A DNA stretch of 64,000 bases from ZC4RG30 sp039917615 (GCA_039917615.1 JBDSJD010000004.1:1-64000), one strand, 5' to 3'. Shown: positions 14,898-24,299, counted from the first letter of the stretch. Notes: generated by a model from the letters alone, not told the origin. Numbers and translations: made by a program.

Positions 14898-16988
14898 CTA
14901 TCTACCTACTGCCGAAACCAGTCGTACTCTTCGGTTATCCGGAATCTCGTTCCACGCCAGCACCTGCAGCCCCGGCACCGCTGCGCGCACGAAGCGCGCC
15001 AACGTGGTCCGCAACGCCGGTGGCACCAGCAGCACGGCAGGCTCGCCGAGCATTTCCTGGCGCTTGGTGGTTTCCGAGAGGCGTTGCTGCAGCCGTTCGG
15101 CAAGCCCGGGTTCCATGCCCGGGCCAACGCCGCTGGCAGCGTTCACCGATCCCTGCAGCAGCTGCTCGAGATCGTTCTCCAGTGTGATGACCGGCAACTC
15201 ATCCTTGAGGCCGGCAAGGTCCTGCACGATCTGGCGGCCAAGCGCCACGCGCACCGCTGCCTGCAATTGCGCCGGGTCCTGGGTGCGTGGCGCCTGCTCG
15301 GCCAGCGTCTCGATGATGGTGCGCATGTTGCGCACCGGAACACGTTCGGCCAGCAGCCCCTGCAGCACGCGCACCACGGTGCTCATCGGCAATACGCGCG
15401 GCACGAGATCCTCGATCATCTTGGGAGCGTTTTTCGCCACACCATTTAGCAGCTGCTGCACTTCCTCATGGCCTAGCAGCTCATGGGCATGCGACTGGAT
15501 CAGATGGCTCAAATGGGTCGCAATCACTGTGCTGGGATCAACCACGGTGTAGCCCAGCGTCTGCGCGTGGTCACGCGCGCCGGCCTCGATCCACACCGCT
15601 TCCATGCCGAATGCCGGATCGGTGGTCTCGATGCCTGCGACCTTGCCGAACACGCGGCCGGGATTGATGGCGAGGTCACGGTCGGGATGGATCACGCCGT
15701 CGCCGATTGGCACACCGGCGATGTTGATGCGATAGACGGTGGGTGCGAACTCGAGGTTGTCGCGGATGTGTACGGCGGGAACCAGGAATCCCAGCTCGCT
15801 GGTGAGTTTGCGGCGTACGCCCTTCACGCGCGCCAGCAGATCGCCGCCCTGCCTCGTATCGACCAGCGGTACCAGCCGATAGCCGACCTCGAGACCCAGC
15901 AGATCTACCGGGCGCACATCGTCCCAGCTCAGTTCATGCGACTCCGGCGACGCCACGGGCGCCACCTCATTCTTTGCAACCGCAGCTGCCGCCGCGCGGG
16001 CGGACTCCGCCGCCTTGTTCTGCAGCATGCGGGCCGCGCCGGCGCACAACGCCGCGATGCCGATGAAGGCGATGTTCGGCATGCCGGGCACCAAGCCCAT
16101 CACGCCGATTACAGCCGCGGCAACGTACAGCGCCTTCGGCTGCGCAAACAGCTGGCGGCTGATTTCGCCGCCCATGTCCTGCGAGCGCGACATGCGGGTG
16201 ACGATGATGGCCACTGCGCTGGATAGCAGCAGTGCGGGAATCTGCGCCACCAGGCCATCACCGATGGTCAGCAGCGTGTAGGTGCGCGCGGCATCGCCCA
16301 TCGACATGTCGTGCGCCGTGACGCCGATGGCGAGACCGCCCACCAGGTTCAACACCAGGATCATGAGGCCAGCGGTGGCGTCGCCTCGCGCGAATTTGCT
16401 GGCGCCGTCCATCGAACCGTAGAAGTCGGCTTCGGCGCGCACTTCATAGCGCCGCGTGCGGGCTTCCTCCTGGGTGATCAGGCCGGCGTTCAGATCGGCG
16501 TCGATGGCCATCTGCTTGCCGGGCATGGCATCAAGGGTAAAACGCGCAGTCACTTCGGAAATGCGACCGGCGCCTTTTGTCACCACCACGAAATTGATGA
16601 TGGTCAGGATGACGAACACGACCACACCGACCGCGTAGTTGCCACCGACCACGAACTCACCGAATGACTCGATGACCTTGCCGGCGCTGCCCGTGCCGGT
16701 GTGACCATGCATCAGCACCACGCGCGTCGAGGCGACATTCAGCGCCAACCGCAACAAGGTGGCCAGCAGCAGCACGCTCGGGAACACGCCGAAGTCCAGC
16801 GGGCGGGCCACATAGAACACCGCCATCATCACCACCAGCGACAGCGCGATGTTGAAGGTGAAGAGGATGTCGAGCGCCAGTGGCGGCATCGGCAGGATCA
16901 CCATCGCAAGAATGGCGAGCACGCCGAGCGGCACGCCGATGCCGCTCTTCATGATGTCGCGCAATTTGAAAGTGTGAACCGGTTCCAT
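14898..16988 (-). CDS. flhA: FlhA, export-gate protein of the flagellar type III apparatus
   Basis: 696 residues. Eight membrane helices fill the first ~320 residues; the family signature lies in FPSVLLLATLLRLALNVAST, RVVLMHGHTGTGSAGKVIESF. The cytosolic FHIPEP loop contains MPGKQMAIDADLNAGLI and RRYEVRAEADFYGSMDGASKF. A C-terminal cytoplasmic domain (from about 365) docks chaperone-substrate complexes. Complete and unremarkable. It follows flhB by five bases. Confidence 0.98.
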   Translation of the reverse strand: MEPVHTFKLRDIMKSGIGVPLGVLAILAMVILPMPPLALDILFTFNIALSLVVMMAVFYVARPLDFGVFPSVLLLATLLRLALNVASTRVVLMHGHTGTGSAGKVIESFGEFVVGGNYAVGVVVFVILTIINFVVVTKGAGRISEVTARFTLDAMPGKQMAIDADLNAGLITQEEARTRRYEVRAEADFYGSMDGASKFARGDATAGLMILVLNLVGGLAIGVTAHDMSMGDAARTYTLLTIGDGLVAQIPALLLSSAVAIIVTRMSRSQDMGGEISRQLFAQPKALYVAAAVIGVMGLVPGMPNIAFIGIAALCAGAARMLQNKAAESARAAAAAVAKNEVAPVASPESHELSWDDVRPVDLLGLEVGYRLVPLVDTRQGGDLLARVKGVRRKLTSELGFLVPAVHIRDNLEFAPTVYRINIAGVPIGDGVIHPDRDLAINPGRVFGKVAGIETTDPAFGMEAVWIEAGARDHAQTLGYTVVDPSTVIATHLSHLIQSHAHELLGHEEVQQLLNGVAKNAPKMIEDLVPRVLPMSTVVRVLQGLLAERVPVRNMRTIIETLAEQAPRTQDPAQLQAAVRVALGRQIVQDLAGLKDELPVITLENDLEQLLQGSVNAASGVGPGMEPGLAERLQQRLSETTKRQEMLGEPAVLLVPPALRTTLARFVRAAVPGLQVLAWNEIPDNRRVRLVSAVGR

Positions 16989-16993
16989 ATTCT

Positions 16994-18109
16994 TCAGGCG
17001 TCAGGCATCTCGATAGCAGGCTTGGGCGGCGGACTCTGCCTGTCGCGGGTCGCGGCACGGAGCTGGAAGATATAAGTCAGCACCTGCGCCACGGCCACAT
17101 ACAGGCCTGTCGGAATCTCGTCACCTATGTCTGCATGGCGATGCAAGGCACGGGCCAGCGGCGGCGCCTCGAAGATCGGCACCTTGTGTTCGGAAGCGAC
17201 TTCACGGATTCGGGCGGCCATGAGGTCCACGCCCTTCGCAACCACGGTGGGCGCGCGCATGGTCTTTTCGTCATAACGCAGCGCCACGGCATAGTGCGTC
17301 GGGTTGACGACGATCACATCCGCCCTGGGGACATCATCCATCATGCGGCGCTCGGCCATTTCGCGCTGCAGGGCCCTGATCCTGCCCTTCATTTCCGGGG
17401 CTCCATCGGATTCACGATTCTCCTGCTGGACCTCCGCGCGCGTCATGCGCATTTCCTGGTGGTACTGCCAGAGCTGGAAGGGCACGTCGATGGCGGCGAT
17501 CAGCACCAGTGCCGCAGTCAGCGCGATCAGCGCCTTGCCCGCCACGGCCATGGAATGTCCGATGGCCGCGTGGATGGGTTCGCTGCCGAGCCCCATCAGC
17601 TGATCGAGGTTAAGCCACAGCACCAGCGCACCGGCGCCGCCCACGATAGCGAATTTGCCCAGCGCCTTGCCCAGTTCCACCCACGAGCGCAGCGACAGCA
17701 TGCGTTGCAATCCCGAGGCCGGGTTCAGGCGCGAGAAATCCGGCGCCAGCGAGCTGCCGCTGAACGACCATCCACCCAGGGCCAGCGGCGCGCCAAGCGC
17801 CGCCACCAGTGTCAGCAACAGCACCGGCGCAATCGCCAGCAATGCCATCGATGAAAGCTCACCGAAAGCCTGCGCCATCGCACCAGTGTCGAACACCCGC
17901 TCGCGGGGAATCGCCAGACCGAAACTCATCATGCCGCCGAGCTTGCGCGCCACGGACTCGCCCACCATCTGCAGGGCTATGCCGGCGGTCAGCATCACCG
18001 CCGCTGCGGTCAAGTCCCGTGATCGCGGGATGCGTCCTTCGCGACGCGCATCCTCCAGGCGTTTCTGGGTTGCCGGTTGGGTGCGGTCCTCGCGATCGGT
18101 CTCGGCCAT
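16994..18109 (-). CDS. flhB: FlhB, export switch protein
   Basis: 371 residues. The N-terminus ETDREDRTQPATQKRLEDAR is typical, then four membrane helices (about 33-55, 85-110, 145-168, 185-208). The cytoplasmic domain carries the self-cleavage motif NPTH at 269-272 within VVNPTHYAVALRYD. Cleavage there switches export from rod/hook to filament proteins. It lies three bases downstream of fliR. Confidence 0.98.
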   Translation of the reverse strand: MAETDREDRTQPATQKRLEDARREGRIPRSRDLTAAAVMLTAGIALQMVGESVARKLGGMMSFGLAIPRERVFDTGAMAQAFGELSSMALLAIAPVLLLTLVAALGAPLALGGWSFSGSSLAPDFSRLNPASGLQRMLSLRSWVELGKALGKFAIVGGAGALVLWLNLDQLMGLGSEPIHAAIGHSMAVAGKALIALTAALVLIAAIDVPFQLWQYHQEMRMTRAEVQQENRESDGAPEMKGRIRALQREMAERRMMDDVPRADVIVVNPTHYAVALRYDEKTMRAPTVVAKGVDLMAARIREVASEHKVPIFEAPPLARALHRHADIGDEIPTGLYVAVAQVLTYIFQLRAATRDRQSPPPKPAIEMPDA

Positions 18110-18112
18110 GGC

Positions 18113-18889
18113 CTACCCCACCTTCATCAGGGACAGCGCAAAATCCAGCGTCTCGCGCATCAGCGTGACAAAGCCGGATTGAACCGCGGGCAGGCCGGCA
18201 AGCACCACCAGCAGGCCGCCGATCAGCGTTACCGGGAAGCCGATGGCGAACAGATTCAGCGATGGCGCGGCACGGCTCACCACACCGAAGGCCAGGTTGA
18301 CGATGAGCAGCGCGGTAAGCCCCGGCAGCGCCACCATCAATGCACCCTTGAACAACTGGCTGCCGTACAGCGCGATCATCCACAATCCCTCGGAGCCGAA
18401 CCCGGCGGTGCCTATGGGCAGCGTGCCGAATCCATCCACCATCGTCTGGATGATGGCGATGTGTCCGTTCAGCGCCAGGAAGGTCAGTGTTGCAATCAGT
18501 GTGTAGAACTGGCCAAGCACCGGCGTGCCCGTGCCGCGCAGCGGATCGACATTGAAGGCGAACGACAGGCCCATGGTGTTGGCGAGCAGCTGACCGCCCA
18601 TGGCCAGCGCGTCGAAGACGATTTGCAGCACGAAGCCAACAGCAACTCCGATCACCAGCTGCTGCACCGTGATGACGATGCCGGCGCCGGAGAACGGCGC
18701 GACATCCGGCAGCGGCGGCAGCATGGGCGCGACAATCAGCGTGATCGCACCGGCCAGCACGATGCGCAAGCGGGCTGGCACGAAACGCGCGCCGAACAGC
18801 GGCGCCACCATCAGGCAGGCACCGATTCGCAGGAAGGGCCAGAGCCACGCTGCCATCCAGGCTTCGAGCTGTCCGGTGGTAATGGTCAT
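18113..18889 (-). CDS. fliR: FliR, flagellar export gate
   Basis: 258 residues with about six hydrophobic helices. The family pattern includes MVAPLFGARFVPARLRIVLA near the N-terminus and the central GFVLQIVFDALAMGGQLLANTMGLSFAFNVDP. With FliP and FliQ it forms the export pore at the centre of the MS-ring. Follows fliQ after a 12-bp gap. Confidence 0.97.
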   Translation of the reverse strand: MTITTGQLEAWMAAWLWPFLRIGACLMVAPLFGARFVPARLRIVLAGAITLIVAPMLPPLPDVAPFSGAGIVITVQQLVIGVAVGFVLQIVFDALAMGGQLLANTMGLSFAFNVDPLRGTGTPVLGQFYTLIATLTFLALNGHIAIIQTMVDGFGTLPIGTAGFGSEGLWMIALYGSQLFKGALMVALPGLTALLIVNLAFGVVSRAAPSLNLFAIGFPVTLIGGLLVVLAGLPAVQSGFVTLMRETLDFALSLMKVG

Positions 18890-18901
18890 GAGGCCTTCGG
18901 C

Positions 18902-19171
18902 TCAGCCGACCAGACCCGGAATGCTCTCGAACAACTCGCGCGTATATCCCACGATCAGTTTCAGCATCCACGGCCCTGCCAGCGTCAGCGTCGCGGCCAT
19001 CGCCACCAGCTTCGGGATGAACGACAGCGTCATTTCATTGATCTGCGTGGCCGCCTGGAAAACGCCGATGAGCAAGCCTGTGACCAGCGCGACCACCAGC
19101 AACGGTGCCGACAGCAGCAGCGTGACCTCCAGCGCGCGGGTGCCCACAGTCATGACGGTGTCGGGATTCAT
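18902..19171 (-). CDS. fliQ: FliQ, flagellar export gate
   Basis: 89 residues, the usual family length, with two membrane helices (about 14-38 and 53-75) joined by the short loop FQAATQINEMTLSFIPKLV that is characteristic of FliQ. It lies seven bases after fliP in the fliOPQR-flhB series. Confidence 0.97.
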   Translation of the reverse strand: MNPDTVMTVGTRALEVTLLLSAPLLVVALVTGLLIGVFQAATQINEMTLSFIPKLVAMAATLTLAGPWMLKLIVGYTRELFESIPGLVG

Positions 19172-19178
19172 GGCGTAC

Positions 19179-19940
19179 CTACTTGTAGAAGCTCGAGGCC
19201 AGCGTGCCCATCACCAGCGCCCAGCCATCCACCAGCACGAACAGCATGATCTTGAATGGCAGCGAGATGAGCACGGGGGAAAGCATCATCATTCCCATGG
19301 ACATCAGCACGCTGGCCACGACGAGGTCGATGATTACGAAGGGAATGAAGATGAGAAAGCCGATCTGGAAAGCCGTCTTCAGCTCGCTGGTCGCGAATGC
19401 CGGCACCAGGATCGACAGCGGCACGTCCTCGGGTTTGTCAAAGCCGGTGCCGCCGGAAATCCGCACGAAGGTGGCGATGTCGCTCTCGCGCGTCTGCCCG
19501 AGCATGAACTGCTTCAGTGGCCCGGTTGCCCGCTGTAACGCCTCGGTGGTCTCGATGCTGCCGGCCATGTAAGGCTGCAACGCGTTGGTGTTGATCTGAT
19601 CCACCACCGGCGCCATGACGAAGAACGTCAGGAACAGCGAAAGGCCGATCAGCACCTGGTTCGGCGGCGCCTGCCCGGCGCCGATCGCCTGGCGCAGGAT
19701 GGACAGCACGATCACGATGCGCGTGAACGCGGTCATCATCAGGAAGATCGACGGCAGCAGCGTGACCGCCGTCATCAGGATCAGCAGCTGCAGCGTCAGA
19801 GAATAGCTTTGCCCGCCTGGCGTGCCCTGCACTACCACGGCCGGAATTCCTGGTGCGGCTGCCGCCGCAATCTGTGGCAGCAGCATGAACGCCAGGCACA
19901 TCAGCGGAGCTGCAATTCTGGCGATGCGGGCCAGCCTCAT
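19179..19940 (-). CDS. fliP: FliP, flagellar export gate
   Basis: 253 residues. A cleavable signal peptide (1-28, ending QIAAAAA) precedes four membrane helices. Signature regions are TAFTRIVIVLSILRQAIGAG, QAPPNQVLIGLSLFLTFFVM, and VPAFATSELKTAFQIGFLIF plus the final GWALVMGTLASSF. The start overlaps the fliO stop as ATGA. Confidence 0.98.
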   Translation of the reverse strand: MRLARIARIAAPLMCLAFMLLPQIAAAAAPGIPAVVVQGTPGGQSYSLTLQLLILMTAVTLLPSIFLMMTAFTRIVIVLSILRQAIGAGQAPPNQVLIGLSLFLTFFVMAPVVDQINTNALQPYMAGSIETTEALQRATGPLKQFMLGQTRESDIATFVRISGGTGFDKPEDVPLSILVPAFATSELKTAFQIGFLIFIPFVIIDLVVASVLMSMGMMMLSPVLISLPFKIMLFVLVDGWALVMGTLASSFYK

Positions 19941-20401
19941 CGACCGAGACTCTTTCGAAGCAGTGCCCCGAAGCTGGGCCGCTGCTCCGCGGCAGTGGCC
20001 GCAGTACGCGGTTCGCTGTCGGTGATTTCCAGCGGCAGTTTCTGCAGCAGGCTGACCTGTCCCGCGGCCACGCCCAACAGCAGCCTTTCGTTACCCACGC
20101 GGATGATGACGGCGCGCTCCTTGGCGCCCAGCGAGGCCTGCCCCAGCACTTCGATACCGTTCGCGCCGGCGCCGGTCACCGCGCGCAGCCGCTTGAGCAG
20201 CAGCGCCACGACAAACACGGCTACCAGCACCAGCACCAGCGCAACCGTCACCTGACCGATGCCGCTGGCGCCACCTGAAGGAAGACTTCCCGCGACTTCG
20301 GGTGCGGCGAAACGCCCCGGTTTGGGAGCATCGGCTGCATGCACGACGTGCAGGATGAAAAAGCTGGCGACCGTCGACAGCCTTGTGATGGCTTTCACCA
20401 T
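19937..20401 (-). CDS. fliO: FliO, FliP-assembly factor
   Basis: 154 residues from the ATG at 20401, chosen because AGGCGA lies six bases before it; an ATG two codons earlier (20407) is also possible. An N-terminal hydrophobic segment (about 8-22) and one membrane helix (about 52-72) precede a small cytosolic domain with GIEVLGQASLGAKERAVIIR and ERLLLGVAAGQVSLLQKL, typical of FliO. It helps FliP assemble. Its start lies about ten bases after the fliN stop. Confidence 0.9.
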   Translation of the reverse strand: MVKAITRLSTVASFFILHVVHAADAPKPGRFAAPEVAGSLPSGGASGIGQVTVALVLVLVAVFVVALLLKRLRAVTGAGANGIEVLGQASLGAKERAVIIRVGNERLLLGVAAGQVSLLQKLPLEITDSEPRTAATAAEQRPSFGALLRKSLGR

Positions 20402-20411
20402 GTGCATTCGC

Positions 20412-20744
20412 CTAACGCAGTTTGCGGATGCGTTCGGCGGGGCTGATGACATCGACGAGGCGGATGCCGAACTTCTCGTTCACCACCACCACTTCGCCGT
20501 GCGCCACCAGCGTGCCGTTCACGAATACATCCAGCGGTTCACCGGCGGCGCGTTCGAGCTCCACCACCGACCCCTGGTTCAGTTGCAGCAGACTGCGGAT
20601 CGGCAGCCGCGTGCGCCCGACTTCCAGCGACAGCGTCACCGGCACGTCGAGAATGACATCCAGGTTCACGTCACCGGCGGCACGCTGATCATCCATGGCG
20701 GCCGCTGAGACTTGCATTGGGTCCGGTTTGTTATCGCTGCTCAT
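20412..20744 (-). CDS. fliN: FliN, C-ring/switch protein
   Basis: 110 residues. A variable N-terminus is followed by the SpoA domain (about 28-105): VNLDVILDVPVTLSLEVGRT, IRSLLQLNQGSVVELERAAG, EPLDVFVNGTLVAHGEVVVV, NEKFGIRLVDVISP. FliN normally forms the base of the C-ring with FliM and receives FliH. There is no fliM gene before it: it starts nine bases after fliL. It is a normal-length FliN, not a FliM-FliN fusion. Confidence 0.97.
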   Translation of the reverse strand: MSSDNKPDPMQVSAAAMDDQRAAGDVNLDVILDVPVTLSLEVGRTRLPIRSLLQLNQGSVVELERAAGEPLDVFVNGTLVAHGEVVVVNEKFGIRLVDVISPAERIRKLR

Positions 20745-20753
20745 GGACGGCCC

Positions 20754-21260
20754 TTACTGCATCACGAAGCTGGTGAAGAAGACGTTTTCCAGCCCTTCGG
20801 GCTTCTCGCCTTCGGATGAAATGATCTTGCGCACCGCTTCAAGCGCGGCCGCGCGGAGCGCTTCCTTGCCTTCGTTGGTGGAAACCTCTTCCACCTGCTT
20901 GTTGCCGAACAGCAGCAGCAGGTCATTGCGGATGATCGGTGTGTTGTGCTGGAGGAATTCGACCATGTGCGGGTCGCGGGTCATCAGCTGCACTGCGATC
21001 TGCAGAAAGCGCACCGAACTGCCTGCGCCGAAGTTGACGACAAAAGGCGGATCCAGCGTCACGAACTGGCCAGGTGCCTTGGCCACGTGCTCGGGCTTTT
21101 TCCCCGCGTCCTGCTTCGCATCAGTGTTGCCGGCAAACGCAAAATAGGCGCCTGCGCCGCCGCCTGCGAGCACGACCACAGCGGACGCGATGATGATCAG
21201 CAGTTTCTTGCTGGACTTCTTCTTCGGAGGTTCAGCTGCGGCGGACTTGGCGTCGGACAT
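20754..21260 (-). CDS. fliL: FliL, stator-associated flagellar membrane protein
   Basis: 168 residues. The short basic N-terminus (PPKKKSSKKLL) is followed by one membrane helix (about 20-42) and a periplasmic domain with FVTLDPPFVVNFGAGSSVRFL, QIAVQLMTRDPHMVEFLQHN and IRNDLLLLFGNKQVEEVSTNEGKEAL, the FliL hallmark. FliL rings surround the stator and raise torque. A strong sigma-54 promoter lies upstream, so fliL begins the fliL-fliN-fliOPQR unit. Confidence 0.97.
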   Translation of the reverse strand: MSDAKSAAAEPPKKKSSKKLLIIIASAVVVLAGGGAGAYFAFAGNTDAKQDAGKKPEHVAKAPGQFVTLDPPFVVNFGAGSSVRFLQIAVQLMTRDPHMVEFLQHNTPIIRNDLLLLFGNKQVEEVSTNEGKEALRAAALEAVRKIISSEGEKPEGLENVFFTSFVMQ

Positions 21261-21296
21261 GGGATCAGGCCTCTGGTGACGGATGCCCGAGGAAAG

Positions 21297-21312
21297 AGCA
21301 AGGCCTGTGCCA
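21297..21312 (-). promoter_or_regulatory. Sigma-54 promoter for the fliL operon
   Basis: Minus strand TGGCAC-AGGCC-TTGCT, a full match to the -24/-12 core. It lies in the 152-bp gap between fliK and fliL, about 38 bp before the fliL start. Confidence 0.85.
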
Positions 21313-21412
21313 GAGATTTCACCTGGTGGTTATGCGACTGATCCATATGGATTTTTCTGCGTTGTCGCTCTGTGACCTGGCGCACAGGTGCAAGGCCTGC
21401 GACGGGAAATCG

Positions 21413-22501
21413 TCAGGCCCAGGTGTCGAGCAACCCCACGCTGATGCGGCGTGCAACCGGCGCCGCCGCGGACTCCGCGGCAGCGGAATTCAGGGAACCG
21501 CCAGAGGCGGGTGCCTCGCTGCGACGCGCGTCCTGGCGCGGCATCTCATGCGACACACCGGCATGCCCCAAGGCAAGTCCGGATGCCGTGAACATTTCGC
21601 GCAGTCGCGGCATGGCATCGGTCAATGCGGCGCGCGTTTCGGCATTCTGGGCACCGAACCAGACGCTGGTGGTGTCTTCCGCCACGCTGATTCGCACTTC
21701 GACCGGACCGAGATGTTCGGGCGTGAGACTCAGTGATCCTTCCTGCTGCCCGTGCCTGGACATCGTCATCAGGTGGGAGCCAAGCTCGTTCGCCCAGCGG
21801 GGTGATCCCACCGGTGCATGAATCGTCTGCGCAGGCACGACAGTCTGCGCGGCAGCGCCGACGCTGGCATCGCGGGTATTGGTGTAGAGCGCCGGACTCG
21901 GGATGGCAGGCTGATCGGCGTCGGCGGCCGACATCAGCGACGCACGCTCCACCAGGGCACTGATGAACCGGTCGGCCGTCACGGTCGGGGCAACTGCCAC
22001 AGCGGAATTCATGGCGGGTGTCGCCATGTCGGCAGGCCGCGTATCACCCTGCGCGGCGGCCGGAATATCCCGGGCGATGGCGCCGAATGCTTTCCACAGC
22101 GCCAGAGGTTTCGCAACGGTTGCGACTTCTGTTGCCACCTGCCCTTGCTGGGCACTGGCCTGCATCTCCTTGAGTACATCGATGGGTGCTGCATCGGCCA
22201 GTGCGGGCTCAACTGCCTGCAGGCTCGTGGCAAGCAAGGCCTCAGCCGAGTCTTCCACTGCGTCGGCAGCAGGCGGCGGCACGGCCGGCCTGTCTACCAT
22301 CAGCATGCCGGCGAGCCAGGCCATGGCGGCCGCGGACTGCATGTCCTCGGGCACGCTGGTGTCCGGCTCCGCGGCGCAGGCAGCAGCGAGGACTGCCGTG
22401 AAATCCGCTCCTTCCACCAACATTGGCGTCAACGGGTCCGCCGGCAACTGTGCCAGCTGCAATGGCAACGTACTGATCGAACCTGCTGCTGTTTCCATCA
22501 T
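21413..22501 (-). CDS. fliK: FliK, hook-length control protein
   Basis: 362 residues. The first two thirds are Ala-rich and variable, as expected for the molecular ruler. The C-terminal switch domain (about 255-345) contains SPRWANELGSHLMTMSRHGQ, GSLSLTPEHLGPVEVRISV and AETRAALTDAMPRLREMF. It measures hook length and triggers the FlhB specificity switch. Start overlaps the fliJ stop as ATGA. Confidence 0.92.
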   Translation of the reverse strand: MMETAAGSISTLPLQLAQLPADPLTPMLVEGADFTAVLAAACAAEPDTSVPEDMQSAAAMAWLAGMLMVDRPAVPPPAADAVEDSAEALLATSLQAVEPALADAAPIDVLKEMQASAQQGQVATEVATVAKPLALWKAFGAIARDIPAAAQGDTRPADMATPAMNSAVAVAPTVTADRFISALVERASLMSAADADQPAIPSPALYTNTRDASVGAAAQTVVPAQTIHAPVGSPRWANELGSHLMTMSRHGQQEGSLSLTPEHLGPVEVRISVAEDTTSVWFGAQNAETRAALTDAMPRLREMFTASGLALGHAGVSHEMPRQDARRSEAPASGGSLNSAAAESAAAPVARRISVGLLDTWA

Positions 22502-22950
22502 GTTTCCCTCTCTGCTGCGCGCGCCGGTCGGCGCTGCGCATGTTCATCCGTGTCCTTCTGTTCAAGCCGGCTCTCGTGGCGATGTTCGTCACCCCGCCAC
22601 TTGTCCACCACCGATTCCACGGCCTTCACGCGCCGCGCGGCGGACTGCCATAGCCTGGTGCTTCCCGCCACGCCCTGACGCGCCCCGTAGACGATCTGCT
22701 CCTGCTGGCGAATCGCCTCTTCAAGCTTGCCGAGAAAGATCTGGAAATCACGCAGTGCCAGCGCATTGCCGCCCGCCGCGGCAGTCCGCTGAAACGCTTT
22801 CAGGTACTCGGCGTGGTAGTTCTGCAGCTCCTGCAGGCGCAGCTCAGCCGCGCCGAGACTGCGCTGCGCCGTGCCCATTTCACGGGCACGATCGCGTTCG
22901 GTTCCGTCCAGAACCTGCTGCACCGGCGCCAGGCGTTGCGAGCGTTTCAT
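22498..22950 (-). CDS. fliJ: FliJ, export-apparatus coiled-coil protein
   Basis: 150 residues from the ATG at 22950, which overlaps the fliI stop as TGATG. Nearly all helix and rich in Gln, Glu, Arg and Ala (LAPVQQVLDGTERDRAREMG), predicted as a two-helix coiled coil. FliJ sits in the centre of the FliI hexamer and escorts chaperones. Length and position match the family. Confidence 0.88.
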   Translation of the reverse strand: MKRSQRLAPVQQVLDGTERDRAREMGTAQRSLGAAELRLQELQNYHAEYLKAFQRTAAAGGNALALRDFQIFLGKLEEAIRQQEQIVYGARQGVAGSTRLWQSAARRVKAVESVVDKWRGDEHRHESRLEQKDTDEHAQRRPARAAERET

Positions 22951-24299
22951 CACGCGGCACCGATCAGGGCATCAAGCTGCTGCACGCTGTCCGTCAGCGA
23001 CACGCGCACATGCAGATCCTGGTGCAGGAATTCCCTGATGCCGCCCTGCGCCGCGATTGATGCATCCACGCGCGGATCCGAACCGGCCTGGTACGCGCCG
23101 ATGGCAATCAGGTCGCGATGATGTTCATGGGTCGAGAGCAACTGCTTCAGGCGCCGCGCCTGCTGCAGCTGCGTTGCAGGAACGATGTCATGCATCACGC
23201 GGCTGATCGAGGCTTCCACATCGATGGCAGGGTATTGCCCTGCTTCGGCCATGCGGCGTGACAGCACGATGTGTCCGTCGAGAATGGCTCGCGCCGCATC
23301 CGCGATGGGATCCTGCTGGTCATCTCCTTCGGTGAGCACGGTGTAAAAAGCCGTGATCGAGCCGCGGTCCGGCGAGGAGTTTCCCGCGCGCTCGACCAGC
23401 TGGGGCAGCCGTGCAAATACCGACGGCGGATATCCTTTGGTGGCCGGCGCTTCACCGATGGCGAGCCCGATTTCGCGCTGCGCCTGCGCATAGCGCGTCA
23501 GCGAATCCATGATCAGCAGGACGTTCTGGCCCTGGTCGCGGAAATACTCGGCGATGGCGGTGGCCATCGAGGCGCCGTGCATGCGCATCAGCGGTGGACT
23601 GTCCGCGGGAGCGGCCACCACCACCGACCTTGCGCGTCCTTCTTCTCCCAGGATGCGGTCGATGAATTCCTTTACTTCGCGGCCGCGCTCGCCGATCAGT
23701 CCGACGACGATCACATCCGCCTCGGTATAGCGCGCCATCATGCCGAGCAGCACGCTCTTGCCGACACCCGAGCCTGCAAACAGGCCGATGCGCTGGCCGC
23801 GGCCCACCGTCAGCAGCGCATTGATGGCGCGTACGCCCACATCAAGCGTGCGCTCGATCGGCGCGCGCAGCAGCGGATTGATGGGCACGCCGGCCAGCCG
23901 CGCGCGATCCTCGGCATAAATGGGGCCGCGTCCATCCAGCGGCTCACCTGCCGCATCGATGACCCGCCCCAGCAGTTCGGGACCGACGCGCACGTAGCCC
24001 GCGCCTGGGCGTGGAATCACGCGGGCACTGGGCTTGATGCCCTGAACATCACCGGTTGGCATGAGGAACAGCCGGTCACCAGCGAAGCCAACCACTTCGG
24101 CCTCAATGGAAATGCCGTCGCTTGCCATGACCTCGCAGCGATCGCCGATGGCGGCCTGGCAGCCTGTCGCTTCCAGCGTCAGCCCGACCATGCGCGACAA
24201 CTGGCCTTCAACGGGGGGCGGTGGCAGGTTGGCCGCCGCGCGAATTGATCTTTGCAGCTGCTGTTGCCATGGGGTGACGGAATGGCGGAGCGCTGTCAT
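22950..24299 (-). CDS. fliI: FliI, flagellum-specific ATPase
   Basis: 449 residues from the ATG at 24299 (ATGA overlap with fliH). The frame is open 39 codons further upstream, but that part reads through fliH. Walker A is GLFAGSGVGKSVLLG near residue 165; other family blocks are VVGLIGERGREVKEFIDRIL, LLIMDSLTRYAQAQREIGLA and GYPPSVFARLPQLVERAG. It powers and orders export with FliH and FliJ. Confidence 0.98.
   Translation of the reverse strand: MTALRHSVTPWQQQLQRSIRAAANLPPPPVEGQLSRMVGLTLEATGCQAAIGDRCEVMASDGISIEAEVVGFAGDRLFLMPTGDVQGIKPSARVIPRPGAGYVRVGPELLGRVIDAAGEPLDGRGPIYAEDRARLAGVPINPLLRAPIERTLDVGVRAINALLTVGRGQRIGLFAGSGVGKSVLLGMMARYTEADVIVVGLIGERGREVKEFIDRILGEEGRARSVVVAAPADSPPLMRMHGASMATAIAEYFRDQGQNVLLIMDSLTRYAQAQREIGLAIGEAPATKGYPPSVFARLPQLVERAGNSSPDRGSITAFYTVLTEGDDQQDPIADAARAILDGHIVLSRRMAEAGQYPAIDVEASISRVMHDIVPATQLQQARRLKQLLSTHEHHRDLIAIGAYQAGSDPRVDASIAAQGGIREFLHQDLHVRVSLTDSVQQLDALIGAA

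Noticed and set aside
20412..20744. fliN as a hidden FliM-FliN fusion explaining the absent fliM
   Set aside because: The protein is 110 residues with one SpoA domain; no FliM middle domain is encoded.
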